Below, in pieces: positions 18,267 through 28,300 of a stretch of 64,000 nucleotides of DNA. The translations under genes were made by a program, and so were the position numbers. The DNA lies in the NCBI GenBank assembly GCA_016703765.1, contig JADJBL010000016.1, forward strand, positions 1 to 64,000, in the 5' to 3' direction. The notes under the pieces were generated by a model, which searched no databases, was not told the origin of the DNA, and saw nothing but the letters and a program-made list of their open reading frames with translations. How positions within the stretch are numbered: position 1 is the stretch's first letter; every line of letters begins with the position of its first letter. This stretch comes from Saprospirales bacterium (GTDB taxonomy: Bacteria > Bacteroidota > Bacteroidia > Chitinophagales > Saprospiraceae).

Positions 18267-19617
18267 GATTTTTTGAAAGATTTAAGAGAGCCCTGGGCCG
18301 CCCTTTTTTTTTGAGGTACCTCCATTCAAGACCTTTAACCCCGTGCAACCAGGCCCAAAACTGCTCCCGGCCCTGATAGCGAGGCACTGCCCCGCCTACG
18401 GTACCCAACTCCTCCACCGGGAAGCCCCAGTCGTGGAAAGCGGCGAGGATATCGATCTCGTTGTAGACCATGGTTGAATTTTTCGAAGCATCCGGTCCCA
18501 GTGTTTTCTGGGCATGGGCTGCAAAATCGGCCGTATTCTGAGACCAGAATTGACCCGTACCCGCCATCGGACCTGAGCCTTGATCCTCGGAGATGCCTTT
18601 GTCCTGCCGCATCCGGTACTGCATTTTATGCATCCACTCCTCCAGATAGACGGGGATGGCCACTCTGGCCAGTTCGGGAAAATCCAGGTAATTCCCAGGG
18701 GGTGGGCCACCCTTAATGGGAAGGATATAAGGCAGGGAAATTTTTTCGTCTCCGTCGGTGTGAAAGGCCATGGCCCTTTCTAGCACGGGCATGGCCTTGT
18801 CGATCAGGTCTTTGGTATCGCCATACCAGATCCAGTTTTTCTTGGAATCCTTTCCGTAAATTATATCGACCCGGAATCCGAAGGATTTGGCTACCGTGTT
18901 GTCAAAAAGGAGATTGTGGGCGGTTTGGTAATCATGGGCCATGTAGGCGTCTTTCGCGCTCAGGATATAGGCCCTCATTTGCGCCAGGTGGTCGGCTTCC
19001 TTGGGAGGGGCTGCGGCGCCTGTCTTGCGGAGGTTGTGGTAGGCTGCCATCGTGTTCATGGCGGCCTGGCTGTTGGCCTTTAGCTCCATGAGCCGCTTAT
19101 CGATGTACATATAGGGAGGGCTGCCGTCCTTGAACTGGCGGCGGAGGGCTGTCAGGGCGTCCTGCAAGCGAGCTGGGTTGCGGTCAGTAAGGGCTTCTTT
19201 GACGAGTTCCAGGCGGGTATGCACCGAGCCCAGGCGGGCGATCCCTTCTTTTCCGGTCTTTTCCCCTAGGGTATCGAATAGGCTTTTCGTGATGGAATTG
19301 AATTTGCTCTTTTCCTGGGAGCCTTTATCTTCCAGGTCCATGAGGTCCCACTCATCGCGTTGAATAACGGCCTGCCTTTGCAGCACGCCGGGGCCGGCCG
19401 GCTGCTGGCCTTTGTCGGCTATTTCCTGAAAATCCCATAGATTTTTAACTTGATGGCTCTGGTTGGCCATGTGCTGGAGCTTCATCTGGGTCAAAGCTTC
19501 CGGGCGGGTATCGACGAGCCCTTCGGAGATGAGGGGTTCGCTTCCGCTCCTGGCGGAAATGCCCGAAGCGGGCTGTTTTGCCTTTTTTGAAGTGAAATTA
19601 GCCCGGTCATTGCCCAT
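18247..19617 (-). CDS. Putative injection-system effector with N-terminal RPEA-type leader
   Basis: The ATG at 19617 gives a 456-residue protein. Its N-terminus has the pattern LVDTRPEALTQMKLQHMANQ near residue 35, then WDFQEIADKGQQ and LQRQAVIQRDE. Leaders of this kind (DNRPEA, QRKLQ, MAN) precede toxin domains, often DUF4157 metallopeptidases, in Bacteroidota proteins associated with extracellular contractile injection systems. No DUF4157 HEAWH motif is present. Instead the C-terminal half has YLEEWMHKMQ near residue 325 and YNEIDILAAFHDWGF near 390, an E-H-E arrangement that could bind metal; this is inference. No structural injection genes are in the window. I preferred this start to an ATG at 19689, whose extension is unlike the family. 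Confidence 0.6.
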   Translation of the reverse strand: MGNDRANFTSKKAKQPASGISARSGSEPLISEGLVDTRPEALTQMKLQHMANQSHQVKNLWDFQEIADKGQQPAGPGVLQRQAVIQRDEWDLMDLEDKGSQEKSKFNSITKSLFDTLGEKTGKEGIARLGSVHTRLELVKEALTDRNPARLQDALTALRRQFKDGSPPYMYIDKRLMELKANSQAAMNTMAAYHNLRKTGAAAPPKEADHLAQMRAYILSAKDAYMAHDYQTAHNLLFDNTVAKSFGFRVDIIYGKDSKKNWIWYGDTKDLIDKAMPVLERAMAFHTDGDEKISLPYILPIKGGPPPGNYLDFPELARVAIPVYLEEWMHKMQYRMRQDKGISEDQGSGPMAGTGQFWSQNTADFAAHAQKTLGPDASKNSTMVYNEIDILAAFHDWGFPVEELGTVGGAVPRYQGREQFWAWLHGVKGLEWRYLKKKGRPRALLNLSKNLTGSSV

Positions 19618-19689
19618 ATAGGAAACATGAATTGGGTGACAGGTGGCTAAGATAAAAAATAGTTGGGGAATTGGTTTCCCCTTCCCCAA

Positions 19690-19974
19690 CTATTCTCTTG
19701 TGGCCCGCGGCTTGCGCACCTCGGCATCTACCCGCGACCGCTCCAATTCGTCCACGCAATACTCGTAATCGCCGGAATCGGAATAGTCTTCGACGTACAC
19801 ATACCTCCATTCATTCGGATGCGAGGGGACGGCCTTTCCCCTTCTCCAGGGCGGCACGAAGCCGGCGGTACCGGGATAGTGGTTGACAAATCCGGACCGG
19901 GAATAGGCATAGTCCATCAAATACCGGATAAAGGCCTGGAATACCCTGTCGATGAGCTTTACAATCAATTTCAT
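19690..19974 (-). CDS. Small protein of unknown function
   Basis: A 94-residue protein. The ATG at 19974 is chosen because AAAGGAGG lies 5 bp upstream; the frame extends to 20034 without such support. The N-terminus is amphipathic (MKLIVKLIDRVFQAFIRYL), the middle is rich in aromatic residues, and the C-terminus is charged (DYEYCVDELERSR). It is not recognised. A read-through of the ribosome binding site and the tyrosine-rich, orderly composition support it being real, but it may be lineage-specific. Confidence 0.5.
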   Translation of the reverse strand: MKLIVKLIDRVFQAFIRYLMDYAYSRSGFVNHYPGTAGFVPPWRRGKAVPSHPNEWRYVYVEDYSDSGDYEYCVDELERSRVDAEVRKPRATRE

Positions 19975-20073
19975 TGGGCCTCCTTTTCCTTTTTGATTTT
20001 GAAAAATAGGATTCGGATGTTTGGGCAAGGCCAAAGGGCTTGATTGAAAACTGTTTTTGAAGGGAAATGGTTC

Positions 20074-20628
20074 CTACTGTTGCGCTGGTTTTTTGTAGCT
20101 ATAGCTGTCCTTCAACCAGGACAGTACCTTATCCCAAGCCTCGTCGAAATAGATATATACCCCGTCCCAGGCCTCCTCCTCCGGCCAGCCCATGTGGGTC
20201 AGGGTGATCTTGGTGAAATTTTCGCAGACCGGTTCGAACTCCACGACGACCCAGGTGTGGTAGTCCGATCCACGGGCATTGGCAAATTTGGGCGGGGCGT
20301 TCCAGGTAAAGGAGACCATTTTATTCGGGATAAAAGAAAGCACTTTGCATCCCTCCGAACCCCGAAGTCCGATGGGGCTTTCCATATCGAAAAAGATCTC
20401 GTAAGGGCCGCCGGGGGTGAGCTCTATCCGGTTGTCTTCTCCAAAAAACGTAAGCAGGCCCTCGTGGGTGGTCCATTTCTGCCATACGGATTCGACCTCG
20501 CTGAAAACGGTCACGGTCTTGACTATTTTTCGATTCGAAATCTTCATTTGATCGGGTTCCGGAGCTGTTTGAGAAAAAGAGGGAAAGGCGAATAAAAACA
20601 TAAGAATAAAGCCGACAATTGTTTTCAT
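20074..20628 (-). CDS. SRPBCC/AHSA1-domain protein with signal peptide
   Basis: A 184-residue protein whose N-terminus is a signal peptide (MKTIVGFILMFLFAFPSFSQ). The rest is an AHSA1-type START-like fold: VKTVTVFSEVESVWQKWTT, then EDNRIELTPGGPYEIFF, then HTWVVVEFEP and a final helix DEAWDKVLSWL. Most AHSA1 proteins are cytoplasmic and bind hydrophobic ligands or Hsp90; an exported one is less usual. No catalytic residues can be named. It is 42 bp downstream of the GNAT gene on the same strand, so they may share a transcript. Confidence 0.85.
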   Translation of the reverse strand: MKTIVGFILMFLFAFPSFSQTAPEPDQMKISNRKIVKTVTVFSEVESVWQKWTTHEGLLTFFGEDNRIELTPGGPYEIFFDMESPIGLRGSEGCKVLSFIPNKMVSFTWNAPPKFANARGSDYHTWVVVEFEPVCENFTKITLTHMGWPEEEAWDGVYIYFDEAWDKVLSWLKDSYSYKKPAQQ

Positions 20629-20670
20629 GGTGGATTAATTTGAGGGTGTTCTTTTGAAAGTTATTGGGGT

Positions 20671-21144
20671 TCAGGGATGGAAATGCAGTTCCATTTTTAT
20701 ATCTGCCCGCTGGAACTCTGCATTGTCCAGCGGAATCTCTTCAAAACCGAGCTTCCGGTACATCTGGATGGCTAGCTCCGAGCCTTTGGTGTTGGAGTAG
20801 AGGAAAATACTCCGGGCCCCGTGGTCCTTCATTCTTTCCAGAGAAACCTCCCCGATCATCCGACCGATCCTCAGGCCGCGGTATTCCTCATCTACGCCCA
20901 TTTTGATCATTTCATACACGCGCTCGCCCATGTGCAGGTAGGCGCAGGTGCCGACCGGAAAACCTTTGTACAGCGCGATGAAGATCTTCCCGCCGTTTTT
21001 GAGGATGTATTCCTCCGGGTCGTTGAGGGTTTTGATATCCTCTTCTTCCAGAAAATAGCTCTTTACGATCCATTGCTCGTTGATCTCCCGGAATCTGGTG
21101 CGATGTTCCGGGGTGTAGTCGACAATAAGGATTGGTTCAGACAT
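20671..21144 (-). CDS. GNAT family N-acetyltransferase
   Basis: A 157-residue GNAT protein that would transfer an acetyl group from acetyl-CoA to an amine. The acetyl-CoA site is visible as MGVDEEYRGLRIGRMIGEVSLERM (R/Q-x-x-G-x-G/A type loop, residues about 80-103), followed by the strand SIFLYSN and AIQMYRKLGFEEI. The substrate is unknown. Its start is 85 bp from the start of the divergent mocR gene, and the palindrome between them may control both. Confidence 0.9.
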   Translation of the reverse strand: MSEPILIVDYTPEHRTRFREINEQWIVKSYFLEEEDIKTLNDPEEYILKNGGKIFIALYKGFPVGTCAYLHMGERVYEMIKMGVDEEYRGLRIGRMIGEVSLERMKDHGARSIFLYSNTKGSELAIQMYRKLGFEEIPLDNAEFQRADIKMELHFHP

Positions 21145-21156
21145 AGTAAAATTTCA

Positions 21157-21185
21157 TTTGGTGACTTAAAATTAAATTAATTTTG
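21157..21185 (+). promoter_or_regulatory. mocR promoter
   Basis: TTTG at 21157-21160 and TAATTTTG at 21178-21185, separated by 17 nt, fit the Bacteroidota TTTG/TAnnTTTG promoter. Transcription would begin near 21192, within the operator, giving a leader of about 38 nt. Confidence 0.6.
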
Positions 21186-21226
21186 GACTACCTTAGTAGT
21201 CCAGATTATTTATCTCCAATAGTCCA
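21184..21226. promoter_or_regulatory. MocR operator: inverted and direct TAGTCCA repeats
   Basis: TGGACTA (21184-21190) and TAGTCCA (21197-21203) form a 7-bp inverted repeat with a 6-nt spacer. A second TAGTCCA (21220-21226) follows 23 bp later, about two helical turns, and ends just before the mocR ATG. An inverted pair plus a direct copy is the arrangement bound by MocR/GntR dimers. It overlaps the predicted mocR start of transcription, so self-repression is likely, and it could also control the divergent GNAT gene. Confidence 0.75.
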
Positions 21227-21229
21227 GTT

Positions 21230-22699
21230 ATGACCCCTTGGCAAACGCTCATTCCGATCCAGAAAGACAGCTCCGTTCCCGTTTATTTGCAGATCGCGAA
21301 CAGCATTATCAAGGAAATCAAAAGCGGGGTACTCAAGCCACGGCTAAAAATGCCGGGCAGCAGGGAACTGTCCGAATCGCTGCAGGTGCATCGGAAGACC
21401 GTGGTCAACGCCTACGACGAACTGGACGCCCAGGGCTGGATCACCCTCAAGCCTTACAGCGGCACCTTCGTCAGCGAAAAACTGCCGGAAACCACCCCGG
21501 TAAAACTAAGAGTTGCCCCTTTCCGGCCGGATCAAACGGCTGAAACCGGCTACAAGATCAAACCCGGCTCCCAGGTTCGCGACCCGGTCAACACCTCCAG
21601 GGAACTTACCGGCTTCCACGACGGACCCGACGTGCGGCTCGTGCCGCTGGCCCAATTGGCAAGCGCCTACCGGGGCGTGCTCACCCGGAAATTTGCCCTC
21701 CACAATTGGTCGTACGTGGACGTGGAGGGGAAAACCCTCCTGAGAAAAGTGCTTTCGGAGGACCTGAACATGACCCGGGGCATGCACACCTCGCCGGACA
21801 ACATCTTCATCACCCGGGGAAGCCAGATGGGCATTTTCATGCTCAGCCAGCTCCTCCTGGACAAAGACGACCTGGTGATCGTCGGAGAAGTCGATTTCTA
21901 CTATGCCTGCAACACCTTTACCCATGTGGGCGCCAGGCTCCTGAAAGTGCGGGTGGACGACATGGGCATCGATGTGGACCAGATCGAAGAAGAATGCCGA
22001 AAACGAAAGATCCGGGCAGTGTACGTCACCGCCCACCACCATTACCCTACCACGGTGACCCTCTGCGCCGCCCGGCGGATGAAGCTGCTCTCGCTTTCGG
22101 AGCAATACGGTTTTATCATCATCGAAGACGACTACGACTACGATTTTCACTATCATAGCGGACCCATCCTGCCCCTGGCCAGCGCCGACCGGAAAGGCAT
22201 GGTGGTCTACCTCGGCACCCTGAGCAAATCCATCGCTCCGGCCATCCGCATCGGGTATGTGGCGGCCCCGAAAAATCTGATCCTCGAACTGGGGAAATTG
22301 CGCCAGATCATCGACGTGCAGGGAGACCCCGTCATGGAGCAAGCCGTGGCGGAGCTGTTCGTCACCGGCGAGATCAGGAGGCACATGAAAAAAGCCCTGA
22401 AGGAATACCGGCAACGGCGGGACTACATGAGTGCGCTGCTCCGCGACCGCCTGGGCGAGGTCATCGACTTCAGAACGCCCGACGGAGGACTGGCCATTTG
22501 GGCCAAATTCGAGCAGGGCATCGACCTTCCGGAGCTTTCCCGCAAGATCCGGGAAAAGGGCATCGTGCTCTCCAACGGGCTGATCCACGACTCGGCGGCC
22601 GGCAAGAAATTGAACTCCACCAGGATGGGGTTTGGCTGGATGAACCGGGAGGAGGCGGAAAAAGCCGTAGAAGTTTTGTGGAATGCGGTGAAAAGCTGA
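21230..22699 (+). CDS. MocR-type regulator (GntR helix-turn-helix fused to aminotransferase fold)
   Basis: A 489-residue regulator. Residues 1-80 are a GntR winged helix (VYLQIANSIIKEIKSGVLK, PGSRELSESLQVHRKTVVNAYDEL). Residues of about 120-485 have a class I aminotransferase fold: the PLP-binding Lys is in GTLSKSIAPAIRIGY near 337, with IIIEDDYDYDF upstream holding the Asp that contacts the pyridine nitrogen. Proteins of this class bind PLP and respond to PLP or amino compounds, as PdxR and GabR do. Its own ligand is not evident. No pdx or gab genes are nearby; the divergent gene is an acetyltransferase and the next gene a desaturase. Confidence 0.95.
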   Translation: MTPWQTLIPIQKDSSVPVYLQIANSIIKEIKSGVLKPRLKMPGSRELSESLQVHRKTVVNAYDELDAQGWITLKPYSGTFVSEKLPETTPVKLRVAPFRPDQTAETGYKIKPGSQVRDPVNTSRELTGFHDGPDVRLVPLAQLASAYRGVLTRKFALHNWSYVDVEGKTLLRKVLSEDLNMTRGMHTSPDNIFITRGSQMGIFMLSQLLLDKDDLVIVGEVDFYYACNTFTHVGARLLKVRVDDMGIDVDQIEEECRKRKIRAVYVTAHHHYPTTVTLCAARRMKLLSLSEQYGFIIIEDDYDYDFHYHSGPILPLASADRKGMVVYLGTLSKSIAPAIRIGYVAAPKNLILELGKLRQIIDVQGDPVMEQAVAELFVTGEIRRHMKKALKEYRQRRDYMSALLRDRLGEVIDFRTPDGGLAIWAKFEQGIDLPELSRKIREKGIVLSNGLIHDSAAGKKLNSTRMGFGWMNREEAEKAVEVLWNAVKS

Positions 22700-22711
22700 A
22701 TTTTGGAGATG

Positions 22712-22727
22712 GTTTCCACTGGGAAAC
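22712..22727 (+). other. Small hairpin between mocR and the desaturase gene
   Basis: GTTTCC (22712-22717) and GGAAAC (22722-22727) form a 6-bp stem with a 4-nt loop, 12 bp after the mocR stop. There is no T-run; its role is unclear. Confidence 0.3.
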
Positions 22728-22764
22728 TTTAGCGAAGAATTGTTGTTCTCCCAAAAAGTAAATA

Positions 22765-23784
22765 ATGCAAGACACCCATATCAAGGAGTCCTTGAAAAAC
22801 TGGTGGGCCATGGTCGTGGAATACCAAAAGCCCAATGCCAGAAAAGCCATTGGCCAACTCCTCAATACCTTTCTCCCGTTCATTGGCCTTTGGATCCTGA
22901 TGTATTTCAGCCTTGACTGGTCCTACTTACTCACCCTGGGACTCGCGGGTATCGCGGCATTTTTCCTCGTGCGCATTTTCATCATCCAGCACGATTGCGG
23001 GCATCAATCTTTCCTGGGCTACCGGAAATTGAACAATGTGATCGGCTTCATATCGAGCTTTTTCAGCACCATACCCTACAATTCCTGGAGCCGGACCCAT
23101 GCCGAGCACCACGCCATCAACGCGCAGCTGGAATTCCGGGGGCTCGGCGATATCCATTTTCTGACCACCGAAGAATATAATAAGCGATCGAAGTGGGGAA
23201 AGCTCCGCTACCGCGTTTTCCGCCATCCCGTCATGCTTTTTGTGATTGCGCCCATTTTCTACCTGGCTATTTCCATCCGCACCCCGTTCATTCGCCTGAA
23301 GGGATGGAAAAAAGTGCGCTGGGCGCACTGGGCCAACAACCTCCTGCTGCTGCTTATTTACGGCACGCTGGCGATGGTATTGGGTTGGCAAAAGTTTTTG
23401 CTGGTACACGTCCCCGTAGTCGTGCTCTTCGGGGTGATCGCCTTTTGGTTTTTCTACGTCCAGCACCAGCACGAGGAAAATTACAAGGAATGGAAGGACA
23501 AATGGGACCATTTGCTGGCCTCCGTCAAGGGTAGCACGTATTACAAGCTGCCCAGGGTCTTTCAATGGTTATCGGGAAATATCGGCTACCACCATATCCA
23601 CCATTTGAATTCGCGCATCCCCAACTACCACCTGGAGGCCTGCGCAAAGGAAAATCCCGACCTGAACAAATACGTCACCGTGCTCACCTTCCGGGAAAGT
23701 TTGAAATGCATGCATTACAAGCTATGGGATGAAAAGACGAAGCGGATGATCACATTCAGGGAGTATGTGAAGGAGAGAGAATGA
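22765..23784 (+). CDS. Fatty acid desaturase
   Basis: A 339-residue integral membrane desaturase of the acyl-lipid type. The three His boxes that hold the di-iron centre are present: HDCGHQ near residue 75, HAEHH near 112 and HHIHH near 277, and an additional QHQHEE near 235. Hydrophobic pairs around them (for example LPFIGLWILMYFSL and LLLLLIYGTLAMVLG) give the usual four helices. It would put a double bond in a phospholipid acyl chain with O2 and reduced ferredoxin or cytochrome, adjusting membrane fluidity. Regiospecificity cannot be told. Confidence 0.95.
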   Translation: MQDTHIKESLKNWWAMVVEYQKPNARKAIGQLLNTFLPFIGLWILMYFSLDWSYLLTLGLAGIAAFFLVRIFIIQHDCGHQSFLGYRKLNNVIGFISSFFSTIPYNSWSRTHAEHHAINAQLEFRGLGDIHFLTTEEYNKRSKWGKLRYRVFRHPVMLFVIAPIFYLAISIRTPFIRLKGWKKVRWAHWANNLLLLLIYGTLAMVLGWQKFLLVHVPVVVLFGVIAFWFFYVQHQHEENYKEWKDKWDHLLASVKGSTYYKLPRVFQWLSGNIGYHHIHHLNSRIPNYHLEACAKENPDLNKYVTVLTFRESLKCMHYKLWDEKTKRMITFREYVKERE

Positions 23785-23811
23785 TAATACCGACACCAAT
23801 TATCACTCTAT

Positions 23812-25397
23812 ATGGCCAGGAATTCTATTCTCGTTATTGCCATGCTGTTTTGTACGGCATTGGCAAAGGGGCAGGATTTAAAGGTTGAGGTCAGCCCTGC
23901 GTTCAAGGCCCCGATGAGGCAGATTTTCCAGAATCACCTGTATTCCGACGCCAGCGGCCATTATCTGTTCTTTTACCGGTATTCGAGCTGGCTTTCCATT
24001 AAACCCGGCGGAAGGACCAGCGTGGTCTTCGAGAAATACGATCCCCGGTTTAAACTGATCTATAGCAAGGATCTAGAGGAAATTGCTCCGAAATCCCATT
24101 CGGCAGGCGTGGTTTTTATGAAGGACCAATTCGTCTGGATCCGCACGGAGCGCAACGAAAGCGATGAACAGGTCGAGGTCCGACTGACCGGTATTTCCAC
24201 CGATGGGGAACTCTCGCCACCCGTCCTGGTCGTGAAAGACCACTTTGAAGGGAAAGTCGATTTGCCGGAAACGAAATGGGCCATTTCCAACGACACTTCG
24301 AAGTTGTTGCTGGCCACCTATTCCGATAAAAACCAAAGCGAATCAAAGCTGAAAATGATCCTCACCGTTACGGATCCTCAATTGAAAACGGTTTGGCAAA
24401 ATCAATTCGAGCTCCCCTATTCCGAAAAGCAGCTCGGCATTCAGTCCTGGTGCATCGACCATGCAGGCAATATCTTTATGATCTCCAAAGTGTACGACGA
24501 CGACAAGGTGAAGGAAGCAAAGCGGGAAGAAGGCGAAAGAGTCGTGGCGTACAGAATGGTCGTATTCAAATTCGAGGCGGGGGCAGACCAACCACTGGAA
24601 ACAGAGCTCGACCTGGGAGGAGCTTTCGTGAAAAACGCTCAAATGGCCCTTTCCCCCAAGGGCGATATCCAAATCGTGGGGCTTTTCTCCAACGATTTTA
24701 AGGGCTTGATTCAAGGCCTCTTTTTCATCAGAATTAATCCGCTGACCAGTGCAGTCCTGCTTTCCAATAAAAAAAGCCTTTCCGAAGAAGAATTGAATAA
24801 GATCGGCTATAAAAATATCGACCTGAAAAAAGGCGAATTAGGCCTGGTCAATACTTTTGAATTTGGAGATCTTTTGTTTCTGGAAGACGGCAGTTCTTTC
24901 GTCACAGTGGAAAAAGTAGACACGATCACCACTACATCCGATTTTGGAGATGGCAATGTGTCGAGCAGTACGACTTACAGGAGCGGAGATATTATCGTGC
25001 TCCGCTTCGATGCCGATGGCGCCCATAAGGACATTCACGTGATCCCGAAGTACCAAACCAATAGCGCCCAGCTGCCTCTGGGCCATGTCGCTTTTGCGGG
25101 CAAGGACCGGGTTTACTTTTTTACAACGAGAATAAAAAAAACCTGAAAAAGCCTCTGGGGGAAAAGCCGGCGGCTACTTACAATTTTACAACCTCCATTG
25201 GGGTGCTGACCTCCATAGATGCCGCAGGTAAAATAGAACGAAAGCCCCTGATTGCCGCCAGAGATATCCAACTCCCCCTCGCACCAAGGTTGTGCGGGCC
25301 CATCGGAAATAATTCCCTCTTCTTTATCGCCATCGAACGGGCTTATGGCCAGCGATTCCGCGTGGGAAGGGTTTTACTGCCGGATTGGGGGGAATGA
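23812..25397 (+). pseudogene. Secreted protein of unknown function, one frameshift
   Basis: A protein of about 528 residues with a signal peptide (MARNSILVIAMLFCTALAKG). The remainder is beta-rich, with many strands separated by charged turns (HYLFFYRYSSWLSI, AGNIFMISKVYDDD, SGDIIVLRFDADG), as expected for a beta-propeller-like fold; I recognise no named family. The first frame ends at 25146, and the continuation (NENKKNLKKPLGEK, GVLTSIDAAGKIERKP, ending LLPDWGE) runs to 25397. One base missing from the T6 run at 25117-25122 would restore it. The last codons overlap by 24 bp the end of the convergent kinase gene. Confidence 0.6.
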
Positions 25398-28300
25398 TTG
25401 TGGCTCCACCCCTACCCTCCACTCCACCGGCGTCTGGCCGAACTCCGCTTTAAACACCCGCCCGAAATAGCTCGGGTCGTTGAATCCCGAATCGAAGGCC
25501 ACAGCGGTGATCGACAGGTCGGGGTTCCGAAGGAGCTCCCTGGGCGCGGCTGAGCCGCACATACCGGATGAACTTGGTGGCGGAAAAACCCGTCAGCGCC
25601 GACAACTTCCGGTGCAGTTGGGAATTGCTCATGCCGATCTCCCGGCACAATTGCTCCACGCTGAAATCGTAATCGTCGATATGCGCCTCCACCGCCCTGC
25701 GTACCTTTTTGACGAAATAGTCCTCCATTTCCTCCATTTTCGGAATATCCTTCGTGGCCGCTGAACGCTCCCCAAGGCCGGCCGAAGCGAGGTAATAACC
25801 CTGCAATTTCCGGCGCAGCTCGATCAGTTTCCTGATGCGGATGAGCAGCTCCTCCTTGAGAAAGGGCTTTGCCAGATAGGCGTCTGCGCCGCATTCCAGC
25901 CCTTCCAGCTTGCTCTCCATATCGGCCTTTGCCGTCAGCATGACGATGGGGATATGGCTGGTGCGCTCGTCGTTTTTCAGCACCTGGCAGAGCTCGAAGC
26001 CATCCTTACGGGGCATCATGACGTCCGAAATAATCAGGTCGGGAACGGTCTCCAGGGCGATGTCGATCCCCTCCTGCCCATCGTTGGCGATCTTGATCCG
26101 GTAGGAATCCGCCAGGCAGGAAGACAGAAACTGCACGACGTCGGCATGGTCTTCCACGATCAGGATGGTGGGATTGCCCGTATCCGTTTCGGGTTCCGGG
26201 CTTAATGCCGGCGCCAGGGCCGGTTTTTCGGGAAGGGGCGAGATGGGTTTGGCGATCAGCGGCTGGAGAAACATCGCCTGTGCCGGCCTCGTCTCCCGGG
26301 CCAGCCGGATGGGCAGGCTGACTGCGACTTCCGTCCCATGGCCTTCGCGGCTTTTCACCGAAATATCACCACCCATCAACTGCACCAATTCTTTGGTCAA
26401 AGCCAGGCCGATGCCCGAACCTCCGCGCTCCTTGGTGTTGGAGTCGTCCGCCTGATAGAACCGGTCGAAAATATAGGGCAGGTGCCCGGCCGGAATGCCC
26501 TTGCCCGTGTCCTTGACCTTGAGAAGGAGAAAATCGTCGCCCGACCCGACCGAAACGGACGGACTCGCTACGGAACACTGCACATACACATGTCCTCCCG
26601 CCGGGGTGAATTTGACGGCGTTGGACAGTAAATTCAGCACGATTTGCTGCAGTTTGGCCGGATCGTAATCCATCGTCAGGGCCTCCTCTTCCGAGAGGAA
26701 ATGGATCTGGACGTTTCTACTTTCCGCAAAAGAATGAAAGCTCTCCAGCAAATATTTCAGATAAGCCAGCACATCGCCCCGTTCCAGACGAAGTCCCATC
26801 TTTCCGCTTTCCAGCCTGGAAAGGTCCAGCAATTGGTTGACCAGCGAAAGCAGGTTTTCGCCGTTGCGGATGATCATCTCCTGGCTCTGCCGGAAATTCT
26901 CTTTCGGGGATTCGAGCGCCTGCCTGGCCATGCCCAGGATGACGGTGAGGGGGGTGCGGAACTCGTGGGTGATATTGGTGTACAGCTGGGTCTTTACCGT
27001 GTCGAGTTCGCGGAGGCGGCGGGCCTCGGCCTGTTCCAGCCTGCGGTTCAGCATGAAGCGGTAAATGCCCAGGATCAGGGCTATGGCGAGCAGGATGTAG
27101 CCGGCGTAGGCCCACCAGGTGGCCCACCAGGGCGCGGAAATAAACAGTCGGACCGACACGGGCTCTCCCCAAATCCCGTCGGTATTGGCGGCGCGGACGC
27201 GGAAGGTATAATCGCCGGGAGGGACCTTGACGTAGTTGGCCAGGGGTTCGAGCCCGGATTTTCTCCAAAACTTGTCGTACCCGACGAGTTGAAATTCGTA
27301 GCGGTTGTTTTCGGGTTGGGTGAAATCCATCGCCGTAAAGCGAAAGGTGAACATATTCTGGTCGTAGCGGAGACTCAATTCGGGTTTTTCCCAGAAATCC
27401 TCGGGGAGAAAGGGGTTTGCCTTTTCATTGCCCGGTTGATCGAGCAATTGAAAATCGGTGATCCTCGCCTTGGGAGGCAATTCCGAAAAGCGGTCTCCGA
27501 TGTCCGGTGGGGAAAGGAATTCTATGGCCTCCACCTCCCTTTTTTCATCGACTTTCTCTTTCACCTTCAGGACCCGAAAAACCCGTCCGGGCTCTCCGGC
27601 GGTGCATCCCCAAAAAGCCCCGTCTTTGGACTGTATCAGCCGCCAGACGCTGTTGTCGGGCACGGTCGGAAATGGCTGGCCCGCATGAAAATGCCGGATG
27701 TAACCGCTCGCCGGGTCGTAATATTTGATGCCGCCCCCCCAGGCGCCGACCCAGAGGTCGCGGTCGCGGTCCTCCAGGATGAACCGTACGTGCCCTTCCG
27801 GCATATTTCGTCGCAAGGGGCTGCTCAGCTTTTCTGCACGCTCGGGGCTATTTTCCATTCGGGTAAAGGCGCCCGTTTTGCGATCCATCAAATGCAGCCC
27901 GTCGCCCTCCGTGCCGACCCAGAAGTTGCCTTTGGAATCCTCGAAAATCTCGCTCACCTTGTTGGAAACCAAGCTCTTCGGATTCCTCCGATCGTGCAGG
28001 TAACGGGTAAAGGTTTCGCTCTTTGGGTCGAAGCGGTTGAGGCCGCCCCCCTGGTCGGTTTCCCAGATCCAGCCGGCGCCGACCCATAGTACTCCGTCCG
28101 AATCCAGGTACAAGGTGCGGCACTTGTCGTAACTCAGGCTAAATGGGTTGTAGGGGTCGTGGACAAACCGTCTGAACTGACCCGTCGTCCGGTCGAGGCG
28201 GTTCAAGCCCTGGAGGGTGGCGACCCATAGGTAGCCCTGGCGGTCTTCCAGGATCTCCGACACAAAATCATTGCTGAGGCTCGCGGGATTTTCCGGGATA

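Noticed and set aside
20671..21144. GNAT gene as part of the mocR operon
   Set aside because: It is on the opposite strand; only shared control through the operator is possible.
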